From: MR-S7 sp000400995
GTDB taxonomy: Bacteria > Pseudomonadota > Gammaproteobacteria > Burkholderiales > Burkholderiaceae_C
Reading direction: 5' to 3'
NCBI RefSeq assembly: GCF_045291395.1
Contig: NZ_CP152342.1
Span: forward strand, 3,720,001 to 3,784,000
Length of the DNA: 64,000 nucleotides
The translations under genes and the position numbers were made by a program. A model generated the notes under the pieces. It saw only the letters and a program-made list of their open reading frames with translations, searched no databases and was not told the origin of the DNA. This document shows, in pieces, positions 18,480 to 27,635 of the stretch. Each line of letters starts with the position of its first letter. Position 1 is the first letter of the stretch.

Positions 18480-19682
18480 TCAAATGGTGTCATTGATCGA
18501 CAAAACGCCGCCCAATATCGCGACGATGATAAAGGCGACCATCATCCCCAGGAAAATGATGATCAGGGGTTCCAGCGTGGCCAGCACGCGGCCCATGGTG
18601 CGCCGGCCTTCGTCTTCATAACGATCCGCCAAGCCCAGCAAGGTTGCATCGAGTTGCCCGGTTTCTTCCGCTACGCGGATCAACTGGGGCGTGCTGGTCT
18701 TGGCGAAATACCGGGACACGAAGCCCGAGGAAAGCCTGCGGCCCGCCTTGACCACGCCGACCAGCGGCTCCATGTCGCTGCGCAGCACGGTGTTCGTCAG
18801 CGTATCGATGGAGATGCGTAGCGCATCAATCATGGGCACGCCGCGCTGCAACAACACTCCGAAGGTGCGAAAGTAGATGGCGAATTGCAAGTTCTGAAGC
18901 ACCTTGCCCATGAGGGGCAGCCCCAGCAGCGCGCCATCAAGCCTCATGCGCCCCGACGGCGTTGCCGCCCAACGGGAGACAAGCCAGAGCACGGCAGCCA
19001 GCGCGGCCAGCAGCGCCATCCAGTGGAGCCGCAGGAAGTCGCTGATGTTGATGACCAGCTTGGTCGAGTAAGGCAGTGCGTCACCCATGGAATCGAAGAT
19101 GTCCCGGAATTGCGGAACGACGAAAGCCAGCAGCAGCACGACGGACAACACCGCGACCACCAGGAGGATCATGGGGTACATCATGGACGAGATGATGTAG
19201 TTCCTGAGCTTATCCTCCGCCTCCAGCTGCGTCGTGAGTTCCTTAAGGATGACGTGCAGCGAGCCGGACGCCTCGCCCGCACGAATCAGGATCAGGTACT
19301 GGCGCCCCAGCTCCTTTTCGAACGGCAGCAGCGACTGGTAGAGCGACTTACCCGCGCGTACCCCCTCCTCCACCTTCGAGATGAAGGCCTTGAGCCGGTC
19401 CGTATTGGCTGTCTCCTTGAGCATGCCCAGCGCCTTGTCGAGCGGCATGTTCGCCTGCTTCAGATGGGACATCTCGCGGCTGAACAGCAGCACGTCCGCC
19501 CGCTTGAGCTTCACGCCCTGGCTGGAGGCGGCCTTCTGCTCCGCTGCGCCCTCGGCGAAGCGCACCGGGGTGATGCCCTGGCCGATCAGCCGCAGCCGGG
19601 CAGTCTCGGCGTTAGGCGCGCGCACGGTGCCCTGGCAAGGCCTGCCATCGGCGGTGGTTCCGGCGTAGTGGAATTCAGTCAT
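18480..19682 (-). CDS. gspF: T2SS inner-membrane platform protein GspF
   Basis: A 400-residue GspF/PilC family protein with two homologous cytoplasmic domains (LLFSREMSHLKQANMPLDKAL and IYFRTFGVLLQRGVPMIDAL), each followed by hydrophobic segments (MMYPMILLVVAVLSVVLLLAF; MALLAALAAVLWLV; LEPLIIIFLGMMVAFIIVAI). The end PIYQ/SINDTI-type tail is present as LGGVLSINDTI. The start at 19682 overlaps the gspE stop by 8 bp; an ATG four codons upstream is also possible. GspF forms the platform that GspE acts on during pseudopilus assembly. Confidence 0.93.
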   Translation of the reverse strand: MTEFHYAGTTADGRPCQGTVRAPNAETARLRLIGQGITPVRFAEGAAEQKAASSQGVKLKRADVLLFSREMSHLKQANMPLDKALGMLKETANTDRLKAFISKVEEGVRAGKSLYQSLLPFEKELGRQYLILIRAGEASGSLHVILKELTTQLEAEDKLRNYIISSMMYPMILLVVAVLSVVLLLAFVVPQFRDIFDSMGDALPYSTKLVINISDFLRLHWMALLAALAAVLWLVSRWAATPSGRMRLDGALLGLPLMGKVLQNLQFAIYFRTFGVLLQRGVPMIDALRISIDTLTNTVLRSDMEPLVGVVKAGRRLSSGFVSRYFAKTSTPQLIRVAEETGQLDATLLGLADRYEDEGRRTMGRVLATLEPLIIIFLGMMVAFIIVAILGGVLSINDTI

Positions 19683-21393
19683 TTTGACGGGCAACGCGCA
19701 GCACTTCCTCTGCCGTCGTCAAGCCTTGAAAGACCTTGGTGGCGCCGTCTTGCAGCAAGTTCCCGCCCACGTAGGCGCTGTCGACACCAGTCACGGCCGT
19801 TCCCTCTTCAAGCACCCGCCGCTTGACCTCTTCCGTGAGCAGGAGCAGTTCATGGACGGCCAGGCGCCCTCGGTAGCCCGTGTTGCGGCAGTGCGGACAC
19901 CCGACCGGCCCGTAGAGCATCCTCCCCTCCTCCAGCGCCATCCCCAGGGATGCCGCGGCCGCCCGGGCCTGGTCCTGCGAGAGGGGCGTCTTGCACTCCT
20001 TGCACAGCTGGCGCACCAGCCGCTGCGCCAGCACGCCGACCACCGACGCGGTGATGAGATAGGGCTCCACCCCCATGTTGATCAGCCGGACGATGGCGCC
20101 CATCGCGCTGTTGGTGTGCAGGGTGGACATCACCAGGTGGCCCGTCAGCGCGGCCTGGACGGCGATCTCGGCCGTCTCGCCGTCGCGCATTTCGCCGATC
20201 ATGATGACGTCCGGGTCTTGCCGCAGGAAAGAGCGCAGCACCTTGGCGAAAGTCAGCCCGATCTGGGGCTGGACCTGCACCTGGTTGAGCCACTCCAGCC
20301 GGTATTCCACCGGGTCCTCGACGGTCAGGATCTTGAGGTTCTGCCCCTCCATCTCCTGCATGGAGGCATACAGCGTGGTGGACTTGCCGGAGCCGGTGGG
20401 CCCCGTCACAAGCAGGATACCGTGCGGCACGCTGAGCAGTCTGCGCATGGCCTGCAGCGTGGGCGGCGTGAACTGCAGGCTTTCGAGCGAGAGCAGGTCG
20501 AAGTTCTTCTCCAGCAGGCGCATCACCACCGATTCACCGAACATGGTGGGCACGGTGGAGACGCGCGAATCCATCTCCTTGCCATGCACGCGGATCTTGG
20601 TGCGACCGTCCTGGGGCATGCGCCGCTCGGCGATGTCCAGCTGGGAGAGGATCTTGATGCGGGAGACGACGGCCGGCGCATCCTTGTTGTCGATTTCCTC
20701 GATGGGAAAGATTTCCCCATCGACGCGGATGCGCACGACGGACTTGTCCTCGTAGGTCTCGATGTGGATGTCGGATGCCTGCGCCGCCACGGCCTGCGAG
20801 AGGATGTGGTTCACGCGCTGGATGATGGGCGCCTCCGACGCCATATCGCGCAGGTGCTCGATGAATTCCGATGCCTCGGCCTGACCGCCCTCCGCTTCAT
20901 CGGCCTGCGCGTCATCCTCCAGGAACCACTCGCCCAGCCGGGTGGCGATCTCCGACTCCAGCCCGAAATACAGATTGGGCACGCGCCCGAACACGAGGTG
21001 AAGCGCGCTGTGGAGGGCCGGGCTGCGCGGGTCCGCCGATACGAAGTCCGGAATGGACTCCTCGCTCTCGACATCGCCCAGCGGCAGCAGGTTGCTGGAC
21101 AGGAGAAAGCTCGTGTTGAGCAGCGCGGTGTTGGGCCTGTCCTGCGGAAAGGCCCCCAGGCGCACCAGCGGCAGCCCGGCCTGCCGGGCCAGCGCGGCAT
21201 AGACGTCCACCTCCGACACCAGCCCCAGGCTGATCAGCAGGCGCCCCATGCGCCCGCCCATCGAGCGCTGGACTTCCAGGGCCCGCTCAAGATCATTGCG
21301 GGAGAGCTTTTGCTCCGCCAGAAGCATCTCGCCGAGCCTGGGCGCGGCCGCGGCATCCTCCTGCACGGTTTCCGTTTCAACCAATTGATTCAT
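19675..21393 (-). CDS. gspE: T2SS assembly ATPase GspE
   Basis: This 572-residue ATPase starts at the ATG at 21393. An N-terminal GspE/PilB domain (RLLISLGLVSEVDVYAALAR) precedes the ATPase core, which has Walker A GPTGSGKS at 331-338, the Asp box LTVEDPVEYRL, Walker B DPDVIMIGEMRD and the His box STLHTNSAMGA. A tetracysteine zinc site (CKEC ... CPHC) lies near residues 455-490. It powers pseudopilin polymerisation at the inner membrane. It is the first gene of the gsp run, 43 bp below a glycosyltransferase with no clear promoter between, so gsp transcription may be linked to the rhamnose genes. Confidence 0.94.
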   Translation of the reverse strand: MNQLVETETVQEDAAAAPRLGEMLLAEQKLSRNDLERALEVQRSMGGRMGRLLISLGLVSEVDVYAALARQAGLPLVRLGAFPQDRPNTALLNTSFLLSSNLLPLGDVESEESIPDFVSADPRSPALHSALHLVFGRVPNLYFGLESEIATRLGEWFLEDDAQADEAEGGQAEASEFIEHLRDMASEAPIIQRVNHILSQAVAAQASDIHIETYEDKSVVRIRVDGEIFPIEEIDNKDAPAVVSRIKILSQLDIAERRMPQDGRTKIRVHGKEMDSRVSTVPTMFGESVVMRLLEKNFDLLSLESLQFTPPTLQAMRRLLSVPHGILLVTGPTGSGKSTTLYASMQEMEGQNLKILTVEDPVEYRLEWLNQVQVQPQIGLTFAKVLRSFLRQDPDVIMIGEMRDGETAEIAVQAALTGHLVMSTLHTNSAMGAIVRLINMGVEPYLITASVVGVLAQRLVRQLCKECKTPLSQDQARAAAASLGMALEEGRMLYGPVGCPHCRNTGYRGRLAVHELLLLTEEVKRRVLEEGTAVTGVDSAYVGGNLLQDGATKVFQGLTTAEEVLRVARQND

Positions 21394-21436
21394 CACGCAC
21401 GCCTTTATCCAGCTTCGCCAACGTCCTACCCCATGC

Positions 21437-22381
21437 CTACCAGAACAGCAGACGGCTGCACCGGTCCAGCGCTGGCCCGGCGTAATACCGCCGATGCCCG
21501 CCAAGCCGCCGCCACAAGGGCCGGCCGCGCCAGGACAGGTAGTCCTCCACATATCCGCCATCCCGCCCCAGGCTGTCCAACCGCTCACGCAGTGCCAGGG
21601 CCTGTGCACGGGTTGCCTGCCCCAGTGCGCGCACCCGGCGCAGCACCCCGGTTGCATCCGCAGCCAGCCGGGCCAGCCGGTTGCGCAGCGTCCGCCCCTT
21701 GGCGCCCAGCTGGTTCGCGCCGTGCTGCCGGTACAGCACCAGCGGCTCATCCAGGAACGACCGGTGGCCACTGCCCGCGAGCAGCGCGCACCACCAGTCG
21801 TGCATGACCGCAGCGGCTGGCAGCGGCAAGGCCGCCTGCAGCAGCGCGCGGTTCACCATCATCGCGCATCCGGTCACCTGGTTGATGCTCAGCAGCATGT
21901 CGGCGGTGCAGTTGCCCGGGTCGAACCGCTGGTGCCGCACGAAAGAAGGGTGGATAACGTTCAGCGCTTCGTCCACGACCACCAAGTCCGAATGCACGAC
22001 GCACGCGCCCTCGCCCGTCCGTGCTTCCAAGCGCTGCATTTCCGACAGAGTGGCTTCGATCTTGCGGGGCAGCCAGACGTCATCCTGGTCGCAGAACGCC
22101 GCCCAGCCGGCCTGGGCGTCTCGCAGGCTGGACTGCATCAGGTTCTCGAAGTTCCGCACGGTGCCGCGCCCCGGCGCGGCGTTGGGCACCAGCACCAGCC
22201 GCCCGCCAAACCGCGCCCTGTAGCTTTCGAGCAGGGCCAGCGTCCCGTCCGTGGAGCCGTCGTCGCTGACCAGCAGGCGAAAGTCCTGGTGCGTCTGGGC
22301 CAGGAGGGAGTCCAGCTGCGCGCCAAGGTGCCTGGCGCCGTTGTAGGTGGCCAGCAGCAGATCCACGCAAGTTGACGTCAT
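21437..22381 (-). CDS. Family 2 glycosyltransferase (rhamnosyltransferase-like)
   Basis: A 314-residue GT-A enzyme. It begins VDLLLATYNGARHLGAQLDS with LVSDDGSTDGTL (nucleotide site), has the D-x-D motif in FCDQDDVWLP, then the acceptor-side block VMHDWWCALLAGSGH and LVLYRQHGANQLG, characteristic of RfbF/RgpB-type GT2 rhamnosyltransferases. It probably moves rhamnose from dTDP-rhamnose, made by the rfb genes just upstream. The ATG at 22381 is chosen with AGGA 10 bp upstream; a GTG at 22399 is the alternative. Confidence 0.85.
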   Translation of the reverse strand: MTSTCVDLLLATYNGARHLGAQLDSLLAQTHQDFRLLVSDDGSTDGTLALLESYRARFGGRLVLVPNAAPGRGTVRNFENLMQSSLRDAQAGWAAFCDQDDVWLPRKIEATLSEMQRLEARTGEGACVVHSDLVVVDEALNVIHPSFVRHQRFDPGNCTADMLLSINQVTGCAMMVNRALLQAALPLPAAAVMHDWWCALLAGSGHRSFLDEPLVLYRQHGANQLGAKGRTLRNRLARLAADATGVLRRVRALGQATRAQALALRERLDSLGRDGGYVEDYLSWRGRPLWRRLGGHRRYYAGPALDRCSRLLFW

Positions 22382-22408
22382 GGGGCGATTTTCCTGCACG
22401 GCCAGACG

Positions 22409-23561
22409 TCAGGCATGCGCCGCGCGGGCGCCGCATTCGGAGCGGATCAGCGCCTCGTAGGCGTCCGTGATCCCTTCCCAGGTGTAGTTTTCCGCGATGC
22501 GCTGCCGTGCGCGGCGGCTGCGTTCGGGCCGCTGCCCGTCAGTGGATGCGGCCCATTGGTCCAGGCTTCGGGCAAGCTGCTCCGGGGTGTCGAAATAGGC
22601 GGCGGCATCGCGGGCCACTTCGCGGTTGTAGGGGTTGTCGTGTGCGAAAACCCAGTTGCCGCACGCGAGCGCTTCGAGCAGGGACGGGTTCGTCCCCCCA
22701 CGGAGTGGCCGTGCAGGTAGCAGGCCGCATGCATGCGCAGGCTCTGGAGCTGGTCCGCGTCGTAGATCCCGCCGACGAAGCGCACCTTGTCACCCGCCAT
22801 CGACAGCAGGCGCCGCTGATAGGCCGTGGCGCCGGTCACTCCGCCCACCACCACCAGCGGCCACGGCCCGCCATGCAGCAGACAGCCCTGGATGATCTCC
22901 TCGATGTGATTCTCCGGCTCGGGCCGCGCCACCACGAGCAGGTAGCGGTAGGGCTGCAGGCCCCAGCGGGACAGCATGGCCGGATCGGCCTCCTGCACGA
23001 GATCGGCGCCATAGGCGATGAAGCTGCAGGGCGCCCCCGGGGATAGAGGGACCGGAACCGGTCCGCGATGGCTTGCGCGTCGGCAATGGTCCGCGTGGCG
23101 GCGCGGCTGGCCACCCATTCCATGGCGCGCAGGTAGATGCGCGCCACGGCGCTCCATTTGCTGCGCGCCCATTCCAGCCCATCGACGTTGATCCACACCG
23201 GCACGCCGGACAGCCGGGGCCACCAACAGGCCCAGGCGGCGCCGTAGCCGAGCATGTAAACGAGGTCGTACCCCTTGCGCGCATCCCACAGGCAGGCGCA
23301 GTCGTAGGCCAGCACCGACGCAGCCCCCCAGCGGGGACGGCGCCGGTAGCGCACCCGCACGCCCAGATGGTCGCTGTCGGCACTGGGCGCCCCATCGGCC
23401 TCGGCATACACCGTGACGCGATGGCCCCGCGCCACCAGCCGGGTGGCCAGTTGCTCGGCGAAGGTCTCGAACCCTCCATAGCCCGCCGGAATGCCCCGCG
23501 TGCCCAGGATGGCGATCCGCAGCGCAGGCGGCTGCACCCCGGTGGAACACGCCTGGGTCAA
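22409..23561 (-). CDS. Family 4 glycosyltransferase with DUF1972-type N-terminus (two frameshifts as given)
   Basis: The N-terminus reads LRIAILGTRGIPAGYGGFET, the signature of DUF1972/GT4 rhamnosyltransferases. Three frames must be joined: at the C5/G4 runs 23034-23042 (giving SLYPRGAPCSFIAYGADLV) and at the 6-C run 22694-22699 (giving HSVGGTNPSLLEALACGN). The second junction restores the GT4 donor-binding loop NPSLLEALACGN, whose E-x7-E-type glutamate is otherwise lost. Repaired length is about 384 residues. The proposed start is TTG at 23561, overlapping the rfbC TGA (TTGA), with GAGG seven bases upstream. It is probably a rhamnosyltransferase acting with rfbBDAC. Confidence 0.78.
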
Positions 23562-24103
23562 AGATCCGCCTCGGCGAACGCACGCCCCGCTTGGTCCTTG
23601 GCGGACAGTTGAGGGGCCACCCCAGGGTCGGGCCAGACGATGGCGAGCTGCGGGTCGTCCCAGCGGATGCTGCGCTCGTGCGCGGGGCTGTAGTAGTCGG
23701 TGGTCTTGTAGAGGAAGTCGGCCGACTCCGAGAGCACCAGGAAGCCGTGCGCCAAGCCCGGCGGCACCCAGAGCTGGCGGTGATTGTCCTCGGTCAGCTC
23801 CACCCCCACCCATTGCCCGAAGGTCGGCGATTCCTTGCGAATATCCACCGCCACATCGAACACGGCTCCCCGTACCACACGCACAAGCTTGCCTTGCGCC
23901 TTGGGAGGCGTCTGGTAATGCAGACCACGCAACACACCCTTGCTGCTGCGGCTGTGGTTGTCCTGCACGAACCGATGGTTTGTGCCAGTGGCTTCGTTGA
24001 ACGTCTGCTGGTTGAAACTCTCGTAGAAGAAGCCTCGGCTGTCACCAAAGACCTTCGGCTCGATAAGCACCACATCGGGAATGGCAAGTCGGATAGCACG
24101 CAT
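23558..24103 (-). CDS. rfbC: dTDP-4-dehydrorhamnose 3,5-epimerase
   Basis: This 181-residue cupin has the RmlC fingerprints DSRGFFYESFN, FVQDNHSRSSKGVLRGLHYQ (catalytic His in GLHYQ), VFDVAVDIRKESPTFG and VPPGLAHGFLVLSE, with the catalytic Tyr region in YKTTDYYSPAHE. It epimerises C3 and C5 of dTDP-4-keto-6-deoxyglucose in the cytosol, step three of dTDP-L-rhamnose synthesis. It lies 6 bp after rfbA in the order rfbB-D-A-C. Confidence 0.97.
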   Translation of the reverse strand: MRAIRLAIPDVVLIEPKVFGDSRGFFYESFNQQTFNEATGTNHRFVQDNHSRSSKGVLRGLHYQTPPKAQGKLVRVVRGAVFDVAVDIRKESPTFGQWVGVELTEDNHRQLWVPPGLAHGFLVLSESADFLYKTTDYYSPAHERSIRWDDPQLAIVWPDPGVAPQLSAKDQAGRAFAEADL

Positions 24104-24109
24104 ATCGAC

Positions 24110-24997
24110 TTAGTACACTTTCTCATTCAGCAGGCGCTGCAGATACTGGCCATAGCCGTTCTTGGTCAATGGCTGGGCCAGTTGTGCAAGATGGGCACTG
24201 TCGATCCAGCCATGGCGCCATGCAATTTCCTCAGGGCAGGCGATCTTCAGCCCTTGGCGATGCTCCAGCGTCGCAATGAACTGGCTCGCCTCCATCAGGC
24301 TGTCGTGGGTCCCCGTATCCAGCCAAGCATAGCCCCGCCCCATGATCTCGACGCTGAGCAGGCCCTGTTCCAGATAAAGCCGGTTCAGGTCCGTGATTTC
24401 GAGCTCGCCACGTGGCGATGGCTGGAGTTGCCGGGCCAGTTCCACCACTTGGCCATCGTAGAAATAGAGTCCCGTAACGGCATAGTTGCTCTTGGGTTTC
24501 GCGGGCTTTTCTTCCAGCGACAGCACCTTGCCGGATGCATCGAATTCAGCCACGCCATAGCGCTCGGGGTCGTGCACGTGATAGGCGAAAACACTCGCTC
24601 CTTGCGTGCGCGCCTGTGCGTGCGCAAGGAGTTCATGGAAGTCGTGACCGTAGAAGATGTTGTCACCCAGTACCAGAGCACTGGGACTGCCTGCCAAGAA
24701 CGACTCGCCAATCAGGAATGCCTGAGCCAGGCCGTCCGGGCTGGGCTGCACGGCGTATTGCAGGTTCAGCCCCCACTGGCTGCCGTCGCCCAGCAGCTGC
24801 TCGAAGCGCGGCGTGTCCTGCGGCGTGCTGATGAGGAGGATGTCGCGGATGCCCGCGAGCATCAGGGTGCTGAGCGGGTAATAGACCATGGGCTTGTCGT
24901 AGACCGGCAGCAGCTGCTTGCTGATGGCCAGCGTTGCCGGGTGCAGGCGCGTGCCGGAGCCGCCGGCGAGGATGATGCCTTTGCGTGGAATGGTCAT
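24110..24997 (-). CDS. rfbA: Glucose-1-phosphate thymidylyltransferase
   Basis: A 295-residue nucleotidyltransferase with the N-terminal pyrophosphorylase signature GGSGTRLHPATLAISKQLLP, the metal/sugar block LVLGDNIFYGHDFHELL, and VTGLYFYDGQVVELARQLQP. Length and motifs match RmlA. It makes dTDP-glucose from dTTP and glucose-1-phosphate, the committed and feedback-controlled first step to dTDP-rhamnose. Its ATG directly abuts the rfbD stop (TGAATG). Confidence 0.97.
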   Translation of the reverse strand: MTIPRKGIILAGGSGTRLHPATLAISKQLLPVYDKPMVYYPLSTLMLAGIRDILLISTPQDTPRFEQLLGDGSQWGLNLQYAVQPSPDGLAQAFLIGESFLAGSPSALVLGDNIFYGHDFHELLAHAQARTQGASVFAYHVHDPERYGVAEFDASGKVLSLEEKPAKPKSNYAVTGLYFYDGQVVELARQLQPSPRGELEITDLNRLYLEQGLLSVEIMGRGYAWLDTGTHDSLMEASQFIATLEHRQGLKIACPEEIAWRHGWIDSAHLAQLAQPLTKNGYGQYLQRLLNEKVY

Positions 24998-25888
24998 TCA
25001 GAGAATCTCGGTGAGCATGCGCGCCACGCCTTGCTGCCACGGGGGCAGCGTAAGCCCGAAGGTGGCCCGCAGCTTACTGGTGTCCAGCCGCGAGTTGTGG
25101 GGCCGCACGGCTGGCGTAGGGAAGGCGCTAGTAGGCACCGGCGCGATCTCGGTTGCTTTTATTTCGATAGCTGGCTGCGCTTTCCTGGCGTGGCTTACAA
25201 CGTATTTTGCATAGGAATTCCAAGTGGTTTCCCCGCCTGCTACACAGTGGTACAAGCCACCGTCCTCGGGCTTGCGCGCCAAGTGCCGGATGGCATGGGC
25301 CGTCACGTCGGCCAGCACGTCGGCGCCTGTGGGCGCTCCCCACTGGTCGTCGATGACAGTGAGGCGCTCGCGCTCCTGCGCCAGCCGCAACATGGTCTTG
25401 GCGAAGTTGCCGCCGCGCGCGGCATACACCCAGCTCGTGCGCAGGATGAGGTGCCTGCAGCCGGATTGCTGGATCAATTGCTCGCCTTCGAGCTTGGTGC
25501 GCCCATAGACGGACAGGGGTGCGGGCGCGTCGGTTTCCACCCAGGGGCGGGTGCCGCTGCCGTCGAAGACATAGTCGGTGCTGTAGTGGACCAGCCACGC
25601 GCCCAGGCGTGCGGCTTCCTGGGCCACCACGCCGGGGGTGGTGGCGTTGAGCAGGCGGGCGCGATCGGGCTCGCTTTCGGCCTTGTCCACGGCGGTGTGG
25701 GCAGCGGCGTTGACGATCACGTCGGGGCGCAGGGCGCGCACGGTGTCGGCGATGCCCGCAGGATTGCTGAAATCGCCGCAGTGTTCCTGGCTGTCGAAAT
25801 CCAGCGCCGTGACCTGGCCCAGCACGGACAGGCTGCGCTGCAGTTCCCAGCCGACCTGGCCGCCTTTGCCGAAGAGCAGGATGTTCAT
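24998..25888 (-). CDS. rfbD: dTDP-4-dehydrorhamnose reductase, carrying a repeat-derived insertion
   Basis: This 296-residue short-chain reductase has the NAD(P) loop NILLFGKGGQVGWELQ, active-site YGRTKLEGE (Y-x3-K) and the RmlD blocks NAAAHTAVDKAESEP and HYSTDYVFDGSGTRPW. It reduces the 4-keto group to give dTDP-L-rhamnose. The start ATG at 25888 overlaps the rfbB stop (ATGA). Between SYAKYV and APVPTSAFPTPAVRP lies a segment (VSHARKAQPAIEIKATE) longer and more charged than the usual RmlD region as I recall it. The DNA there (25161-25200) resembles the hairpin repeat found elsewhere in the window. It does not reach the active site. Confidence 0.95.
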   Translation of the reverse strand: MNILLFGKGGQVGWELQRSLSVLGQVTALDFDSQEHCGDFSNPAGIADTVRALRPDVIVNAAAHTAVDKAESEPDRARLLNATTPGVVAQEAARLGAWLVHYSTDYVFDGSGTRPWVETDAPAPLSVYGRTKLEGEQLIQQSGCRHLILRTSWVYAARGGNFAKTMLRLAQERERLTVIDDQWGAPTGADVLADVTAHAIRHLARKPEDGGLYHCVAGGETTWNSYAKYVVSHARKAQPAIEIKATEIAPVPTSAFPTPAVRPHNSRLDTSKLRATFGLTLPPWQQGVARMLTEIL

Positions 25889-26946
25889 GCTGCCTCGTAT
25901 TGCTGGGACACCCACTCGCGGTAGGCGCCCGTCTGCACCTGTTCGACCCATGCGGGGTTGTCCAGGTACCACTGAACGGTCTTGCGAATGCCGGTCTCGA
26001 AGGTTTCGGCAGGCTTCCAGCCGAGCTCGCGCTCGATCTTGCGCGCGTCGATGGCGTAGCGGCGGTCGTGGCCGGGGCGGTCGGTCACGTAGGTGATCTG
26101 CTGGGCGTAGCGCTGGCCGTCGGCGCGCGGACGCAGCTCGTCGAGCAGCGCGCAGATGGTCTGCACGATCTCGATGTTGGGCTTCTCGTTCCAGCCGCCG
26201 ACGTTGTAGGTTTCGCCCACGCGCCCGGCCTGGAGCACGCGGCGGATGGCGCTGCAGTGGTCCTTGACGTAGAGCCAGTCGCGCACTTGCATGCCGTCGC
26301 CGTACACCGGCAGGCCCTTGCCGGCCAGGGCGTTGACGATCATCAGCGGGATGAGCTTCTCGGGGAAGTGCAGCGGGCCGTAGTTGTTGCTGCAGTTGGT
26401 GGTGAGCACCGGCAGGCCGTAGGTGTGGTGCCAGGCGCGCACCAGGTGGTCGCTGGCGGCCTTGCTGGCGCTGTAGGGGCTGTTGGGCTCGTAGCCGTGC
26501 GACTCGGTGAAGGCGGGCGCGGCGGGCGCCAGGGTGCCGTACACCTCGTCGGTGGAAACGTGCAGGAACCGGAACGCTTCCTTTTCCGTAGCACCCAGCG
26601 CTTGCCAGTAGTGCCTTGCGGCTTCCAGGAGCCTGAAGGTGCCGACCACGTTGGTCTGGATGAATTCACCCGGGCCGTGGATGGACCGGTCCACGTGCGA
26701 TTCGGCGGCGAAGTTGACGATGGCACGCGGGTGGTGCTCGGCCAGCAGGCGCTCGACCAGGGCCGTATCGCCGATGTCGCCTTGCACGAACACGTGGCGT
26801 GCATCGCCCCGCAGGCTGTCCAGGTTGTGCACATTGCCCGCATAGGTCAGCTTGTCGAGGTTGACCACGGGCTCGGCATGGTGCGCCAGCCAGTCGAGCA
26901 CGAAGTTGGCGCCGATGAAGCCTGCGCCGCCTGTTACCAGAATCAT
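25885..26946 (-). CDS. rfbB: dTDP-glucose 4,6-dehydratase
   Basis: A 353-residue extended SDR with the NAD loop LVTGGAGFIGANFV, the RmlB motifs VNFAAESHVDRSIHGP, HVSTDEVYGTL (catalytic Asp-Glu) and PYSASKAASDHLVRAW (Y-x3-K), and NCSNNYGPLHFPEKLIPL. It dehydrates dTDP-glucose to the 4-keto-6-deoxy sugar. It is the first gene of the rfbBDAC run and of the long minus-strand block. Confidence 0.97.
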   Translation of the reverse strand: MILVTGGAGFIGANFVLDWLAHHAEPVVNLDKLTYAGNVHNLDSLRGDARHVFVQGDIGDTALVERLLAEHHPRAIVNFAAESHVDRSIHGPGEFIQTNVVGTFRLLEAARHYWQALGATEKEAFRFLHVSTDEVYGTLAPAAPAFTESHGYEPNSPYSASKAASDHLVRAWHHTYGLPVLTTNCSNNYGPLHFPEKLIPLMIVNALAGKGLPVYGDGMQVRDWLYVKDHCSAIRRVLQAGRVGETYNVGGWNEKPNIEIVQTICALLDELRPRADGQRYAQQITYVTDRPGHDRRYAIDARKIERELGWKPAETFETGIRKTVQWYLDNPAWVEQVQTGAYREWVSQQYEAA

Positions 26947-26987
26947 GGGTTTGCTAGAAAAACGTCTGCCGCCGGGGCAAAACGCGG

Positions 26988-27017
26988 ATTATCCCATCGG
27001 CCCGCCGTGCCTTGTAA
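26988..27017 (-). promoter_or_regulatory. Candidate promoter of rfbB
   Basis: On the minus strand TTACAA (27012-27017) and GATAAT (26988-26993) are 18 bp apart. The -10 is a 5/6 match but the -35 is poor. The predicted leader is about 35 nt. It is the only plausible promoter seen ahead of rfbB. Confidence 0.35.
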
Positions 27018-27102
27018 CAGCGTCCGATTAGTGGCTGCAACCTACACGGGACCGCCCGCCTTGCCCGGACAATGCGCGCTCCACCACGCACAAGGATTGC
27101 CC

Positions 27103-27564
27103 ATGCCCCGCTCCCGCCACGACGACGCCCCGCCCCCCGCTGGCGAGCTGCCGCGCATGGCGCGCGATTCGGCCCAGCAGATTTGGCTGGCCGGGCTGGG
27201 CGCCTTCGCCAAGGCGCAGGAGGAAGGAGGCAAGGTCTTCAAGGCGCTGGTGCAGGAAGGCGTGGCCTTGCAGCGCAACACCCAGAACGCCACCGAGGCC
27301 CAGTGGAGCGAAGCGGCGCAACGCGTGGGCAGCCTGGCCTCGGGCCTGGGGGCGCGAGCGGCCGGTCAGTGGGACCGGCTGGAGGGCATCTTCGAGGAGC
27401 GTGTCTCCAAGGCGCTGCAGCGCCTGGGCGTGCCCACGGCCGGCGAGCTGCAGGCGCTGCGCGAACGTGTCGACGCGCTGGAGCAGGCTCTGGCGCGCGA
27501 GCGTGCGGCCGCCCCGCGCGCGGCGCCCCGGCGCCGCAGCAACACCGCGGGCGGCAACGACTGA
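27103..27564 (+). CDS. Phasin family (polyhydroxyalkanoate granule-associated) protein
   Basis: This 153-residue protein has the helical PhaF/PhaI-type core MARDSAQQIWLAGLGAFAKA, GKVFKALVQEGVALQRN and GIFEERVSKALQRLGVPT, a leucine-zipper-like ELQALRERVDALEQALARE and a basic Ala/Pro/Arg tail. Phasins coat PHA granules and prevent coalescence; the basic tail may contact DNA as in PhaF. The ATG at 27103 follows AAGGA. It is upstream of, and co-directional with, a TetR regulator, and divergent from rfbB. Confidence 0.85.
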   Translation: MPRSRHDDAPPPAGELPRMARDSAQQIWLAGLGAFAKAQEEGGKVFKALVQEGVALQRNTQNATEAQWSEAAQRVGSLASGLGARAAGQWDRLEGIFEERVSKALQRLGVPTAGELQALRERVDALEQALARERAAAPRAAPRRRSNTAGGND

Positions 27565-27635
27565 AAACCCGGGTACGCAAGCCCGCACGGCGCGGGTAGA
27601 GTCAGCCCCATCACGACGATGGGAGGAGACAGCCC

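Noticed and set aside
14166..24103. Long plus-strand frames opposite the gsp and glycosyltransferase genes
   Set aside because: They mirror certain minus-strand genes and have no recognisable motif or ribosome site.
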